From Halorubrum sodomense (GTDB lineage Archaea > Halobacteriota > Halobacteria > Halobacteriales > Haloferacaceae), in the NCBI RefSeq assembly GCF_900111935.1, contig NZ_FOYN01000002.1, forward strand, positions 806,001-870,000: DNA of 64,000 nt, given 5' to 3'. The translations under genes and the position numbers were made by a program. The notes beneath the pieces were generated by a model, which saw nothing but the letters and a program-made list of their open reading frames with translations, was not told where the DNA came from and did not search any database. Shown here piece by piece: positions 18,264 to 26,234 of the stretch (position 1 is its first letter; every line of letters starts with the position of its first letter).

Positions 18264-19202
18264 TCAGGCGTGTTTGTCGAGGAACATGTCGTGGGAGCGC
18301 TCCCACTCGTAGTCGTCGTCCCAGTAGCGCTCGGCGAGCGGTTCGTCGGGCATCTCGCCGATGGCCTGCTTCTCCTCGCCGTACGAGGGGCGGTCCTCGT
18401 CGACGTAGAAGCGGCCGGTGAGGACTTCGCCCTCGTACAGCGACTCCTCGGTCTCGCGCATCATCTCGGCGGCCTCGACGCGGTCCGTCTTGTCGAACTC
18501 GTAGTCGTCGGACTCGTTGACGTCGATGTACGGGACGTACTGGCGCGCGTCCTTGTTCCAGGTCGGACACTGGGTGAGGAAGTCGACGTGCGCGAACCCG
18601 TCGTGTTCGATCGCCTCGGTGATGATCTCCTTCGCCTGGTTCGGGTTCACCGCGGCCGTCCGGGCGACGTAGGAGGCGCCGGCGTTCAAAGACATCGAGA
18701 GCGGCTTGATCGGCTCCTTTGCGCTGCCCGAGGGCTGCGTCTTCGACTTGTGGCCCTTCGGACTGGTCGGGGAGGTCTGCCCCTTCGTGAGCCCGAAGAT
18801 CTCGTTGTTGAACACGATGTACGTCATGTCGTGGTTCTCCCGGGCCGTGTGGACGAAGTGGTTCCCGCCGATCCCGTAGCCGTCGCCGTCGCCGCCGGCG
18901 GCGATCACTTCGAGGTCGGGGTTCGCGAGCTTCGCGGCGCGGGCCACGGGCAGCGAGCGCCCGTGGATCGTGTGGAACCCGTACGTGTCGAGGTAGCTGT
19001 TCAGCTTACCCGAACAGCCGATCCCGGTACACAGCAGGGTCTCCTCGGGCGTGCGCCCGACCTCCGGCAGCGCCTGCTTCAGCGCCTTCAGGACGCTGAA
19101 GTCACCGCAGCCCGGACACCAGGTCGGCTGCGGCTCGACGCTAGGGGTGTACTCGTCGCGGTCGATCTCTCGCTCGTCGCCGATCGCTGAAAACGTGCTC
19201 AT
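18264..19202 (-). CDS. porB: 2-oxoacid:ferredoxin oxidoreductase, beta subunit (pyruvate type likely)
   Basis: Beta subunit of a two-subunit oxidoreductase that decarboxylates a 2-oxoacid to an acyl-CoA and reduces ferredoxin; haloarchaea use this in place of pyruvate dehydrogenase. The 312-residue protein carries thiamine-diphosphate and cluster motifs: WCPGCGD (about 28-34), TGIGCSG (about 59-65), AAGGDGDGYGIGGNH (about 100-114, Mg-ThDP site) and NNEIFGLTKGQTSPTSP. Haloarchaea also have a 2-oxoglutarate paralogue (KorB). The N-terminal sequence and the GFHTIHGRS segment look more PorB-like, but this choice is from memory. It starts 3 bases after porA ends. Confidence 0.85.
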   Translation of the reverse strand: MSTFSAIGDEREIDRDEYTPSVEPQPTWCPGCGDFSVLKALKQALPEVGRTPEETLLCTGIGCSGKLNSYLDTYGFHTIHGRSLPVARAAKLANPDLEVIAAGGDGDGYGIGGNHFVHTARENHDMTYIVFNNEIFGLTKGQTSPTSPKGHKSKTQPSGSAKEPIKPLSMSLNAGASYVARTAAVNPNQAKEIITEAIEHDGFAHVDFLTQCPTWNKDARQYVPYIDVNESDDYEFDKTDRVEAAEMMRETEESLYEGEVLTGRFYVDEDRPSYGEEKQAIGEMPDEPLAERYWDDDYEWERSHDMFLDKHA

Positions 19203-19205
19203 TGG

Positions 19206-21101
19206 TTAGTCACCTGCGGCTGGGACGAAGGTGGTCTGGTGGCCGGACGCGTCGCCGTCCCCCTCGACGATCGCGGCCTCGAACCCGTCGACGACCTCCG
19301 CCGGCTCGAACGGGTTCCCGTTGTACTTCAGCAGGCTCGACAGCTTCTCGCCGTAGCGGCCGAGGTTCTTCTGGACGAGCCCGCGGAACTGTCCCGACGC
19401 CGTCATCTCGACGACGAGGACCTCGTCGACGCTCTCGACGAACGCCTCGACCTGCTCGGTCGGGAACGGCGCCATGTCCGAGACGCCGTACGACTTCACC
19501 GAGACCCCGGCGTCGTTGAGGCGGCCGACCGCCTCCTCGACGGTGCCCTGCTGGCTACCGAACGTGAGGATGCCGTACTCGGCGTCCCCGGGACCGGCGT
19601 ACGAGCCGGTGTCGACGGTGTCGAGGTCGTCGCGGATCGCCTCCAGCTTCTGGGTCCGGCGATCGATCTGCGCGACCCGGTTGTCCGGGGACTCGCTGAT
19701 GTGGCCGGTCGGGTCGTGCTCGTTGCCGGTCGCGAGGAAGCGACCGCCCTTCTGGCCGGGGATCGACCGCGGCGAGACGCCGTCGTCGACGTCGTGCTGG
19801 AAGCGGTGGAACTTCCCGTCCCCGCTGTGCGGCTCGTCGACCAGCGCGTCCTCCGAGAGCGTCTTCCCGAGGGCCGGGTTCGGCTCGCGGTCGAAGTGGC
19901 TCTTCGGGACGTTCGTCATCTCGCCGCCGAGCTTCTGGTCGTACAGGAGGATCGACGGGATCTGGTACTCGTAGGCGAGCCGGAAGGCGAGCCGCGACTG
20001 CTCGTACGCCTCCTCGACGGTTCCCGGGGCGAGGACGACCCGCTGGGAGTCGCCCTGCGAGGTGTAGAGGACGTGTTCGAGGTCGGACTGCTCCGGCTTC
20101 GTCGGCATCCCGGTCGAGGGACCGGCGCGCATGGCCTCGACGAGGACGACCGGCGTCTCCGTCATCTCCGCGAGCCCGAGCGGCTCGGACATCAGCGCGA
20201 AGCCGCCGCCGGAGGAGCCGGACATCGCCTTGACGCCGGCGTGGGAGGCGCCCACCGCGAGCGCGGCAGCGGCGATCTCGTCTTCCACCTGCTCGGAGAT
20301 CCCGCCGAGCTTCGGCAGGTTCTGCGTCATGATGGTGAACACCTCGGTCCACGGCGTCATCGGGTAACCGGCGATAAAGCGGCACCCCTCGTCGATGGCG
20401 CCGTAGGCGATGGCGTCCGAGCCGGACATGAGCAGCTGGGTCTCGCCGTGTTCGCCGGCCGGGACCGACACGTCCGACGCGTCGACGTCGTGCTCCTCGC
20501 TGACTTGGTCGTAGGCGGTCTCGAGGATCTCGATGTTCGGCTCGAGGATCTTCTCCGGCATGGCGTCGCGCATCAGGTCCTCGACGTGGTCGAGTTCCAT
20601 GCCGGTCAGCGCGCAGGTCGCGCCGACGCCGGCGGTGTTGCGCATGACCTCGCGACCCATGTCGCGGGCGAGCCCGCGGAGGTCGAGGGGGTACACGTGC
20701 CAGTCGTTCTCCTCGACGCGCTCGTCGAAGTCCGGGATATCGGAGGCGTCCAAGAGCCCCTCGTCGTAGACGATGACGCCGCCCTCGCGGAGTTCGTCCA
20801 GGTTCTCCGAGAGCGGTTTGATCTCCTCGTTGCCGTAGACGGCCTCCTCCTGCGGATTGCGGGCGAACGAGTCGCCGAGCGCGAGCAGGAAGTTGTAGCC
20901 GTCGCCCCGGGATTCGACGGGGTCCGCCGACGCGCGGACCTCGGTGTAGGTGTGACCGCCGCGGATCCGCGACGGGTAGTGCCGATGCGTGAAGACGTTG
21001 AGCCCCGATCGCATCAAGGCCTTCGCGAAGTTCTGGCTGGTCGAAGCGATCCCGTCACCGGATCCCCCCGATATCCGCCAGATGAGTTCGTCGTCAGTCA
21101 T
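19206..21101 (-). CDS. porA: 2-oxoacid:ferredoxin oxidoreductase, alpha subunit (fused gamma-alpha)
   Basis: The 631-residue partner of the beta subunit. The N-terminal ~200 residues form the gamma-type domain (ISGGSGDGIASTSQNFAKALMRSGL), followed by the pyrimidine-binding alpha domain (SGSDAIAYGAIDEGCRFIAGYPMTP, about 228-252) and ALAVGASHAGVKAMSGSSGGGFALM (about 285-309). The C-terminal domain has YGILTFGSQQGTVEEAVGRL. This gamma-alpha fusion is the haloarchaeal arrangement. The ATG is at 21099-21101. The long AT-containing space upstream (to 21274) is shared with the divergent dphB promoter. Pyruvate versus 2-oxoglutarate specificity is not certain. Confidence 0.87.
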   Translation of the reverse strand: MTDDELIWRISGGSGDGIASTSQNFAKALMRSGLNVFTHRHYPSRIRGGHTYTEVRASADPVESRGDGYNFLLALGDSFARNPQEEAVYGNEEIKPLSENLDELREGGVIVYDEGLLDASDIPDFDERVEENDWHVYPLDLRGLARDMGREVMRNTAGVGATCALTGMELDHVEDLMRDAMPEKILEPNIEILETAYDQVSEEHDVDASDVSVPAGEHGETQLLMSGSDAIAYGAIDEGCRFIAGYPMTPWTEVFTIMTQNLPKLGGISEQVEDEIAAAALAVGASHAGVKAMSGSSGGGFALMSEPLGLAEMTETPVVLVEAMRAGPSTGMPTKPEQSDLEHVLYTSQGDSQRVVLAPGTVEEAYEQSRLAFRLAYEYQIPSILLYDQKLGGEMTNVPKSHFDREPNPALGKTLSEDALVDEPHSGDGKFHRFQHDVDDGVSPRSIPGQKGGRFLATGNEHDPTGHISESPDNRVAQIDRRTQKLEAIRDDLDTVDTGSYAGPGDAEYGILTFGSQQGTVEEAVGRLNDAGVSVKSYGVSDMAPFPTEQVEAFVESVDEVLVVEMTASGQFRGLVQKNLGRYGEKLSSLLKYNGNPFEPAEVVDGFEAAIVEGDGDASGHQTTFVPAAGD

Positions 21102-21274
21102 AGTGGTGTGTGAGCCCGAGTGGGCCTCGTGGCCGGAAGTTGTGTTGGTTCCCTCTTATGGCTTGCTATGGAATCCCAAGGGACAATCATGAAGGTCTAT
21201 TAGGGTGTCAAACGTTTCCACGATATCGGACGGGGTTTCCGCGCCCTTTTAGCCGGCGCGCGCCGAGCGCGGAC

Positions 21275-22072
21275 ATGCTCACGTTCATCGGACTCGGCCT
21301 CTACGACGAGCGCTCCGTCACCGTCGAGGGGCGAGCGGCGCTCCGCGAGGCCGACCGGGTCTTCGCGGAGTTCTACACCAGCCGGCTGGTCGGCGCCGAC
21401 GTCTCCGCCCTCGAGGCGCACCACGGGGTCGACATCGAGGTGCGCGACCGCGCCGGCGTCGAGCGGGATCCGGAGCCGATCTTCGAGGCGGCCGCGTCCG
21501 GCGACGCCGCCTTCCTCACCGCCGGCGACACGATGATCTCGACCACTCACACCGACCTCCGCCTCCGCGCCGAGGAGCGGGGGATCGACACGCGGGTGGT
21601 CCACGGCGTGACCGCCCAGTCGGCGGCGTCGAGCCTCACCGGCCTCCAGAACTACCGGTTCGGCAAAGCGACGACGCTCCCGTTCCCGTACGCGCACGGC
21701 GGCGACGGCGTCCCCGCGAGCGTGGTCGAGACCATCGAAGCGAACCGAGAGCGCGGGCTGCACACCGTCGTCTACCTCGACATCAAGGTCGGAACGGGAC
21801 CGACGGGACCCGACCCCGACCACGAGGAGTACATGACCGCGGACGTCGCCGCCGGGTTGCTCGCCGAGGAGTGGGGAGACGCGCTCGGCGTCGTCGTCGC
21901 CCGCGCGGGATCGCCGGACGCGGTCGTCGCCGCCGACCGACTGAGCGCGCTCGCCGACCGCGAGTTCGGCGACCCGCTCCACCTGCTCGTGATCCCCGGT
22001 GACCTCCACCACGTCGAGGCCGACGCGCTCGTCGGCCTCGCCGGCGCCCCCGAATCGCTCGTCGGTGAGTGA
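21275..22072 (+). CDS. dphB: Diphthine synthase
   Basis: S-adenosylmethionine-dependent methyltransferase that methylates the modified histidine of translation elongation factor 2 on the way to diphthamide. The 265-residue protein has the tetrapyrrole-methylase fold with the family start MLTFIGLGLYDERSVTVEG, the AdoMet loop TAGDTMISTTH (about 88-98), VVHGVTAQSAASSLTGLQNYRFGKATTLPFP (about 109-139) and a late GDLHHVEADAL. The ATG at 21275 follows a CTTTTAGCC patch about 27 bases upstream. The 3' end overlaps a short tandem duplication. Confidence 0.94.
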   Translation: MLTFIGLGLYDERSVTVEGRAALREADRVFAEFYTSRLVGADVSALEAHHGVDIEVRDRAGVERDPEPIFEAAASGDAAFLTAGDTMISTTHTDLRLRAEERGIDTRVVHGVTAQSAASSLTGLQNYRFGKATTLPFPYAHGGDGVPASVVETIEANRERGLHTVVYLDIKVGTGPTGPDPDHEEYMTADVAAGLLAEEWGDALGVVVARAGSPDAVVAADRLSALADREFGDPLHLLVIPGDLHHVEADALVGLAGAPESLVGE

Positions 22073-22095
22073 GGTAGCGCTCGTCGGTGAGTGAG
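22056..22095. repeat. 18-bp direct repeat, 22-bp period, at the dphB stop codon
   Basis: CGCTCGTCGGTGAGTGAG occurs at 22056-22073 and again at 22078-22095. The first copy contains the last codons and stop of dphB and the second lies just after, so the gene end has been locally duplicated. Confidence 0.85.
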
Positions 22096-22136
22096 TTGCC
22101 GCCCGCCGGCCGGCCGGCCCGCCGGACCGACCGGAT

Positions 22137-22149
22137 GATTAATTATCAT
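22137..22149 (+). promoter_or_regulatory. TATA-like element of the first CBS gene
   Basis: The A/T patch ATTAATTATC lies about 27 bases before the ATG at 22170, in GC-rich surroundings, giving the spacing of a leaderless haloarchaeal promoter. Confidence 0.6.
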
Positions 22150-22169
22150 GGTTCGCGTTATCGCAACTC

Positions 22170-22556
22170 ATGAACGACGTTCCCGTCGATCGGCTCATGT
22201 CGACCGACCTCACGACGATCGAACGCGGGGCCGCCGCGGCCGACGCGGCGTCGCAGATGCGTGAGACCGGCGTTAGCTCGATCCTCGTCGTCGAGGCGGA
22301 CGGAACGCTGGCGGGGCTCATCACCGCGACGGACTTCGTCACGCTCGTCCGTGACAACGATCCGAACGACCGGACGCCGGTCGAGGCGTTCATGACGACC
22401 GACGTCGTCACGGTGGGGCGCGACGACACCGTCGCGGAGCTGGCGGAGCCGACCGCCCACGGCTACACGCACCTCCCGGTGACCGACGGCGACGGCAGGC
22501 CGATCGGAATGGTCTCGACGACGGACCTCACGGCACACCTCTCTCGGGCGAAGTGA
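22170..22556 (+). CDS. CBS-domain pair protein
   Basis: A 128-residue protein made only of two CBS motifs (about 8-60 and 70-126), a module that binds adenine nucleotides or AdoMet as an energy sensor. Landmarks are DRLMSTDLTTIERGAAAADAASQM, LAGLITATDFV, EAFMTTDVVTVGRDDTVAEL, THLPVTDGDGRPIGMVSTTDL. No enzyme or DNA-binding domain is attached, so it probably acts on a partner. A paralogue follows about 100 bases downstream on the same strand. Confidence 0.9.
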   Translation: MNDVPVDRLMSTDLTTIERGAAAADAASQMRETGVSSILVVEADGTLAGLITATDFVTLVRDNDPNDRTPVEAFMTTDVVTVGRDDTVAELAEPTAHGYTHLPVTDGDGRPIGMVSTTDLTAHLSRAK

Positions 22557-22658
22557 GAGAGTGCCGAGGGGGACGTCGACCGAGCTGGAGTCCGGGCGGA
22601 GCCTCTCCGCGTTGTGCGTTCCGGAAGAGTAATGAGATACGGTAACACACATCTGGGT

Positions 22659-23033
22659 ATGGATCTCGACGACAGGACCCGCGTCGCGGACGTGATGTCG
22701 ACGCCGCTGGAGACGGTCGGAGCGGACGCGCCGCTCCGGGAGGCCGCCCGACGGATGCGTGACGACGAAATCAGCGCGCTCGTCGTGACGACGGGCGGCG
22801 GGTGTATCGTCACGCAGAGCGACGTCGTCGGGGCGGTCGCCGACGGGCTCGACCCGGCGGCGACGACGGTCCGCGACGTGATGACCGAGGACGTCGAGAC
22901 GGTGACGCCGGACCTCATGATGCAGGAGGTCGCCGCGATGATGACGATGTACGGCGTGAAACACCTCCCGGTGGTCGACGACGACTACGTGGGGATGGTC
23001 TCCACGACGGACGTCGCCGAACACCTCTCTTGA
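22659..23033 (+). CDS. CBS-domain pair protein, paralogue of the preceding gene
   Basis: A 124-residue protein of two CBS motifs: VADVMSTPLETVGADAPLREAARRM (about 9-33) with CIVTQSDVVGAV, and VRDVMTEDVETVTPDLMMQEVAAMM with KHLPVVDDDYVGMVSTTDVAEHL. Three in-frame starts exist (GTG 22614, ATG 22632, ATG 22659). The last is preferred because AGTAATGAG lies about 26-30 bases before it and the CBS domain begins a few residues later. The ligand and partner are unknown. Confidence 0.87.
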   Translation: MDLDDRTRVADVMSTPLETVGADAPLREAARRMRDDEISALVVTTGGGCIVTQSDVVGAVADGLDPAATTVRDVMTEDVETVTPDLMMQEVAAMMTMYGVKHLPVVDDDYVGMVSTTDVAEHLS

Positions 23034-23077
23034 GCGGGTTCCGGCGACGGTGTCCGATGGGCCGGGCGTCCTCGCCC

Positions 23078-24325
23078 TCAGACCAGCAACAGCGGCAGCC
23101 CGGCGATCACGCCCGCGCCGATCAGCAGGAGGTTCCAGAGGAACACCGGCCTGACCAGGTCGCGCGCGATGCTCGCCGCGAAGGCGGTCTTGACGACGAT
23201 GCTGGCGGCGGTGCCGGCGACAACGCCCGCGACGGCGGTGTCGACGCCGATCTGTCCGGTGCCCAGAAGCGACACCGCCGTGGTCGTCGAGGTCCCCGAC
23301 GACACCAGCCCGGCGAGGAAGGCGGTGGCGACGAATCCCCCCGCCCCGAACGTCTCCTCGGCGACCGCGGAGACGAACAGCACGACGAGGAAGAGGGCGC
23401 CGAAGGTGAGGGCGTTCCCGAGGCTGAACGGGGAGGTGAGCTCCGCCTCCATCGCCGTCCGCCAGTCGCTCCGCCACACGGCGACGCCGATCCCCGCGAC
23501 GGTGATCGCGCCGAGCGGCACCCCGACGACGAGCGCCGCCTCGGGGGCGAAGACGGCCACCACCGCGGCGTTCCGGAACGCCATGGCCGCGTTCGCGAGC
23601 AGGATCGACCCCACCGCGATCTCGCGGAGGTCCGTCCGGCCTTTCGCGCGCTTCGCCATCTCCGCGACGACGGCGGTCGAGTTCACGAGCCCGCCGAAAA
23701 AGCCCGTGACCGCGTAGCCGCGCCCCTGATACCGCTTCACTAACACGTAGTTGACGAAGCCGATGGCGCTGACCGCGACCACGAGCGACCAGACCAGCCG
23801 CGGCTGGACCGCGCCCCACGGGTCGATCGTCTCCGCGGGCAACAGCGGAAAGACGACGAACGCGAGGATGGTGAACTCCACCGCGCTGCGGACCTCCTCG
23901 CGGGAGAGTCCCCACGCGAACTCGTGAAGCTCTCGTTTCAACACGAGCAGGAGCGACGATAACACCGCCACCGTCACCGACTCGATGAACAGTCCCTCGG
24001 CGACGAGGACTCCCACCCCGTAGGCGACGAGCATCGACGCCGACGTCGTCAGGGAGAGCCCGTCGACGTCGGCCTCGACGAAGCTCCGAACCGCCAGAAG
24101 CACCGCGCTGGCGACCACTAACACCCCGCCGACGACGAGCAGTCCCGGCTCGTCGAGCAGCGAGAACACCGCCGCCGCGAGGCTGACCAGCGCGAACGTC
24201 CGGATCCCGGCCGACTTCTGTGACCACTCGCGCTCTAACCCGAGAAACATGCCGAGCGCGGTCGCCAAGGCCAGCTTGGCGACGTTCGTCTCGAGGTACA
24301 CGAACGGGTCGACCGCGCTCAGCAC
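23078..24325 (-). CDS. MgtC/SapB-type membrane protein with DUF4010 domain
   Basis: A 415-residue integral membrane protein with about 11-12 hydrophobic segments. The N-terminal ~140 residues resemble MgtC (ALGMFLGLEREWSQKSAGIRTFALVSLAAAVFSLL), and the rest matches DUF4010 (GFFGGLVNSTAVVAEMAKRAKG, SILLANAAMAFRNA, AFLAGLVSSGTSTTTAVSLLGTGQI). MgtC-like proteins are linked to magnesium or phosphate homeostasis in bacteria; the role here is unknown. Upstream lies a duplicated ATATAT patch about 105 bases before the ATG, implying a 5' leader if it is the promoter. Confidence 0.85.
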   Translation of the reverse strand: MLSAVDPFVYLETNVAKLALATALGMFLGLEREWSQKSAGIRTFALVSLAAAVFSLLDEPGLLVVGGVLVVASAVLLAVRSFVEADVDGLSLTTSASMLVAYGVGVLVAEGLFIESVTVAVLSSLLLVLKRELHEFAWGLSREEVRSAVEFTILAFVVFPLLPAETIDPWGAVQPRLVWSLVVAVSAIGFVNYVLVKRYQGRGYAVTGFFGGLVNSTAVVAEMAKRAKGRTDLREIAVGSILLANAAMAFRNAAVVAVFAPEAALVVGVPLGAITVAGIGVAVWRSDWRTAMEAELTSPFSLGNALTFGALFLVVLFVSAVAEETFGAGGFVATAFLAGLVSSGTSTTTAVSLLGTGQIGVDTAVAGVVAGTAASIVVKTAFAASIARDLVRPVFLWNLLLIGAGVIAGLPLLLV

Positions 24326-24430
24326 CGCCGATCACCTCGCCGCGACCGGGCCCTCGGAGCGGCGTCCGGGACGCCGCTTCGCGTTCTCGCGGTCATGGTC
24401 GCCCGTACCCGCCCGCCACGTCTATAGCTT

Positions 24431-24450
24431 GCTATATATCGCTATATATC
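24431..24450 (-). promoter_or_regulatory. Duplicated TATA-like patch upstream of the MgtC/DUF4010 gene
   Basis: Two exact adjacent copies of GCTATATATC (24431-24440, 24441-24450) lie in the gap between artA and the MgtC-like gene. On the minus strand they would place transcription start near 24405-24420, giving an 80-95 base leader. It could equally be a regulator site; its duplication is direct from sequence. Confidence 0.5.
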
Positions 24451-24481
24451 TCGGAGATACTTCGGGGACTCGACGCCGTTC

Positions 24482-25444
24482 CTATCGGTTCGTCGGCTCG
24501 CGCGGGAGGTCGAGCGCCTCCGTCAGGTCGTGTTCCTCGCCGGTGAGGAGGTAGAGGACGTCCTCTAAGATGACCGCCAGCTCGGGCAGCTCCCGCACCG
24601 CGAGGAAGGTGATCGCGATGAGCGCCACGACCGCCAACACCTGGCTCATGATGCGGTCGGAGATGAGGAAGGAGACCCGGTACGGGTCGCTCGCGCCGAA
24701 CATCGTCAACACCAGGTCCGGGTACCAGTGCATGTACTGGTTCCCCGACACCACCGAGATGAACGTCGTCCGGAGGATGTTCAGGACGTAGATGAGCGGA
24801 ATCGACACCGCGAGCGCGCGGAGCTTCCGGGAGATGGGGGCCTCGACGGCGGCCACGAGGCCGCCGAAGATGGCCATGCTCCCGAGCCCCGTACACGCCA
24901 ACACGATGTGGATGACGACGGTGTGGCCGTCCTCCAGCGTCCACGAGTACGCCGCATCGTACCCCTCCCTGCTCGTCACCGCCTCCGGCGCGTATCCGAG
25001 GAGGTCGATGAGGGCTCCCGTCTGGGCCGCCACGACCTCGATGAGGATCCGACGGGGCTCCGGGACCGCGAACCCGGCGACCGTGAACGCCGGGATCGTC
25101 TCGAACGGGAGGTAGATGAACAGCATGAGCGCGATGGCCCGGGTGAGGGTGAAAAGCGACGCGCGCCCGTCGTACAGCAGGTACCCCGCGTACACGCTAG
25201 CGGGGAAGCCGACGAGCGCGAGGATCGACTCGACGTAGCTCTGGTGTTCGAACGCGAAGTACGGCACCGTCGACAGCCAGAAGAGCCCGAACAGCGCCCA
25301 CGTCGCGGCCGCGAGCGCCCGACCCGCGGCCAGCCCGCGACTGTCCAGCAGCCACGCCGTCGCGAAGAGGATCGCGACGATCCACGCGAACGTGAACGTG
25401 TCGGGGATCACGCTCAACACCGCCGGCGCGCCGTGGCCGAACAT
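24482..25444 (-). CDS. artA: Archaeosortase A
   Basis: Integral membrane transpeptidase that cleaves PGF-CTERM surface proteins and joins them to a membrane lipid anchor. The 320-residue protein has about eight transmembrane helices. The catalytic residues of the exosortase/archaeosortase family are present: Cys184 in LACTGLGSM, Arg225 in LNILRTTFIS and Arg264 in SDRIMSQ. Their relative spacing equals my recollection of the Haloferax volcanii enzyme (C173, R214, R253). The start at 25444 is supported by CTTTATTCG about 27 bases upstream. A fitting substrate is encoded in the window at 35355-38630. The cytoplasmic C-terminus is acidic. Confidence 0.95.
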   Translation of the reverse strand: MFGHGAPAVLSVIPDTFTFAWIVAILFATAWLLDSRGLAAGRALAAATWALFGLFWLSTVPYFAFEHQSYVESILALVGFPASVYAGYLLYDGRASLFTLTRAIALMLFIYLPFETIPAFTVAGFAVPEPRRILIEVVAAQTGALIDLLGYAPEAVTSREGYDAAYSWTLEDGHTVVIHIVLACTGLGSMAIFGGLVAAVEAPISRKLRALAVSIPLIYVLNILRTTFISVVSGNQYMHWYPDLVLTMFGASDPYRVSFLISDRIMSQVLAVVALIAITFLAVRELPELAVILEDVLYLLTGEEHDLTEALDLPREPTNR

Positions 25445-25466
25445 GTCCGTACGGTCCGTCGTCGTC

Positions 25467-25476
25467 GAATAAAGCC
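25467..25476 (-). promoter_or_regulatory. TATA-like element of artA
   Basis: On the minus strand GCTTTATTCG lies about 27 bases before the artA ATG, the spacing of a leaderless promoter. It separates artA transcription from the upstream spt5-secE pair. Confidence 0.55.
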
Positions 25477-25518
25477 CTTGTCGTTGCGTGCGAACCCGGC
25501 GTCAACGCGCCGAGGGCC

Positions 25519-25558
25519 GCTACCCTACCGCTCCTCCGGCTACCCTACCGCTCTTCGC
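25519..25558. repeat. 20-bp tandem duplication at the spt5 stop codon
   Basis: GCTACCCTACCGCTCCTCCG (25519-25538) is followed by GCTACCCTACCGCTCTTCGC (25539-25558). The second copy includes the spt5 stop and last codons, so the end of the gene has been duplicated into the intergenic space. Confidence 0.8.
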
Positions 25559-25997
25559 TGTCGAGCACGCGGATCTGGTCGCCGCGGACCGTCACCGGAA
25601 TCGGCACGGTCGCCTCGTACAGCTCGACGGTCACCTGGTCTTTCCCCTCGTCGATCCGCTGGACCCGCGCCTTCTCGCCCTTGAACGGGCCGGCGATCAG
25701 CTCGACGATGTCGCCTTCGGCGATCCCCTCGACGTCCGGGGTCGGTGAGAGGAAATGTTCGACCTCGGAGAAGGGGCTCTCGGCGGGACCGTCGCCGCCC
25801 TGAATGACGCCGCGGGCGTGCGGGATCTCGTCGAGGATTCGCCCGAACGCGGTCCCGTCGGTCGCCTCGACCATCACGTAGCTCGTGAGCTGATCCGGGG
25901 CGATGACGGCCTGGATCTCGGGGGTCTCCTTCTCGGCGAGCATGTCGGCGACGGTGCGCTCCTGGCTCGCCGTCGTCTTGACCGAGTAGATCGGCAT
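25545..25997 (-). CDS. spt5: Transcription elongation factor Spt5 (NusG homologue)
   Basis: Binds the RNA polymerase clamp and keeps it processive. The 150-residue protein has an NGN domain (IYSVKTTASQERTVADMLAEK to VIQGG, about 3-82) and a KOW domain (about 95-145; EGDIVELIAGPFKGEKARVQRIDEGKDQVTVELYEATVPIPVTV). Length matches the archaeal factor. Its ATG overlaps the secE stop by one base (TAATG), indicating translational coupling in a secE-spt5 operon. Confidence 0.96.
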   Translation of the reverse strand: MPIYSVKTTASQERTVADMLAEKETPEIQAVIAPDQLTSYVMVEATDGTAFGRILDEIPHARGVIQGGDGPAESPFSEVEHFLSPTPDVEGIAEGDIVELIAGPFKGEKARVQRIDEGKDQVTVELYEATVPIPVTVRGDQIRVLDSEER

Positions 25998-26173
25998 TAC
26001 GCGCCGACCCCCGGGAGCAGGCTCATGATGGCGAACATCAGGAACCCGATGAACCCGATCAGCAGGATCCCGGCGCCGGCGATCTTCGACACCTGGAGGA
26101 ACTCGTCGGTGCTCGGCGTGCTCGCCAGCTTCAGCACCCGAATGTAGCTGTTGAGATCGTACGGAACGTCCAT
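25997..26173 (-). CDS. secE: Protein translocase subunit SecE (Sec61 gamma)
   Basis: Small essential subunit of the SecYE-beta translocon. The 58-residue protein reads MDVPYDLNSYIRVLKLAST at the start, then an amphipathic segment (STDEFLQVSKIAGAG) and one transmembrane helix (about 34-53), the usual archaeal architecture. Its stop codon overlaps the spt5 start by one base. A promoter patch GGTAAAAACC lies about 30 bases upstream, between ftsZ1 and secE. Confidence 0.93.
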   Translation of the reverse strand: MDVPYDLNSYIRVLKLASTPSTDEFLQVSKIAGAGILLIGFIGFLMFAIMSLLPGVGA

Positions 26174-26234
26174 GTTGCCAGTTGATTCGAGTCGAGACGG
26201 TTTTTACCTTTTGATGCGCCCCCGGCCTAGGCGA

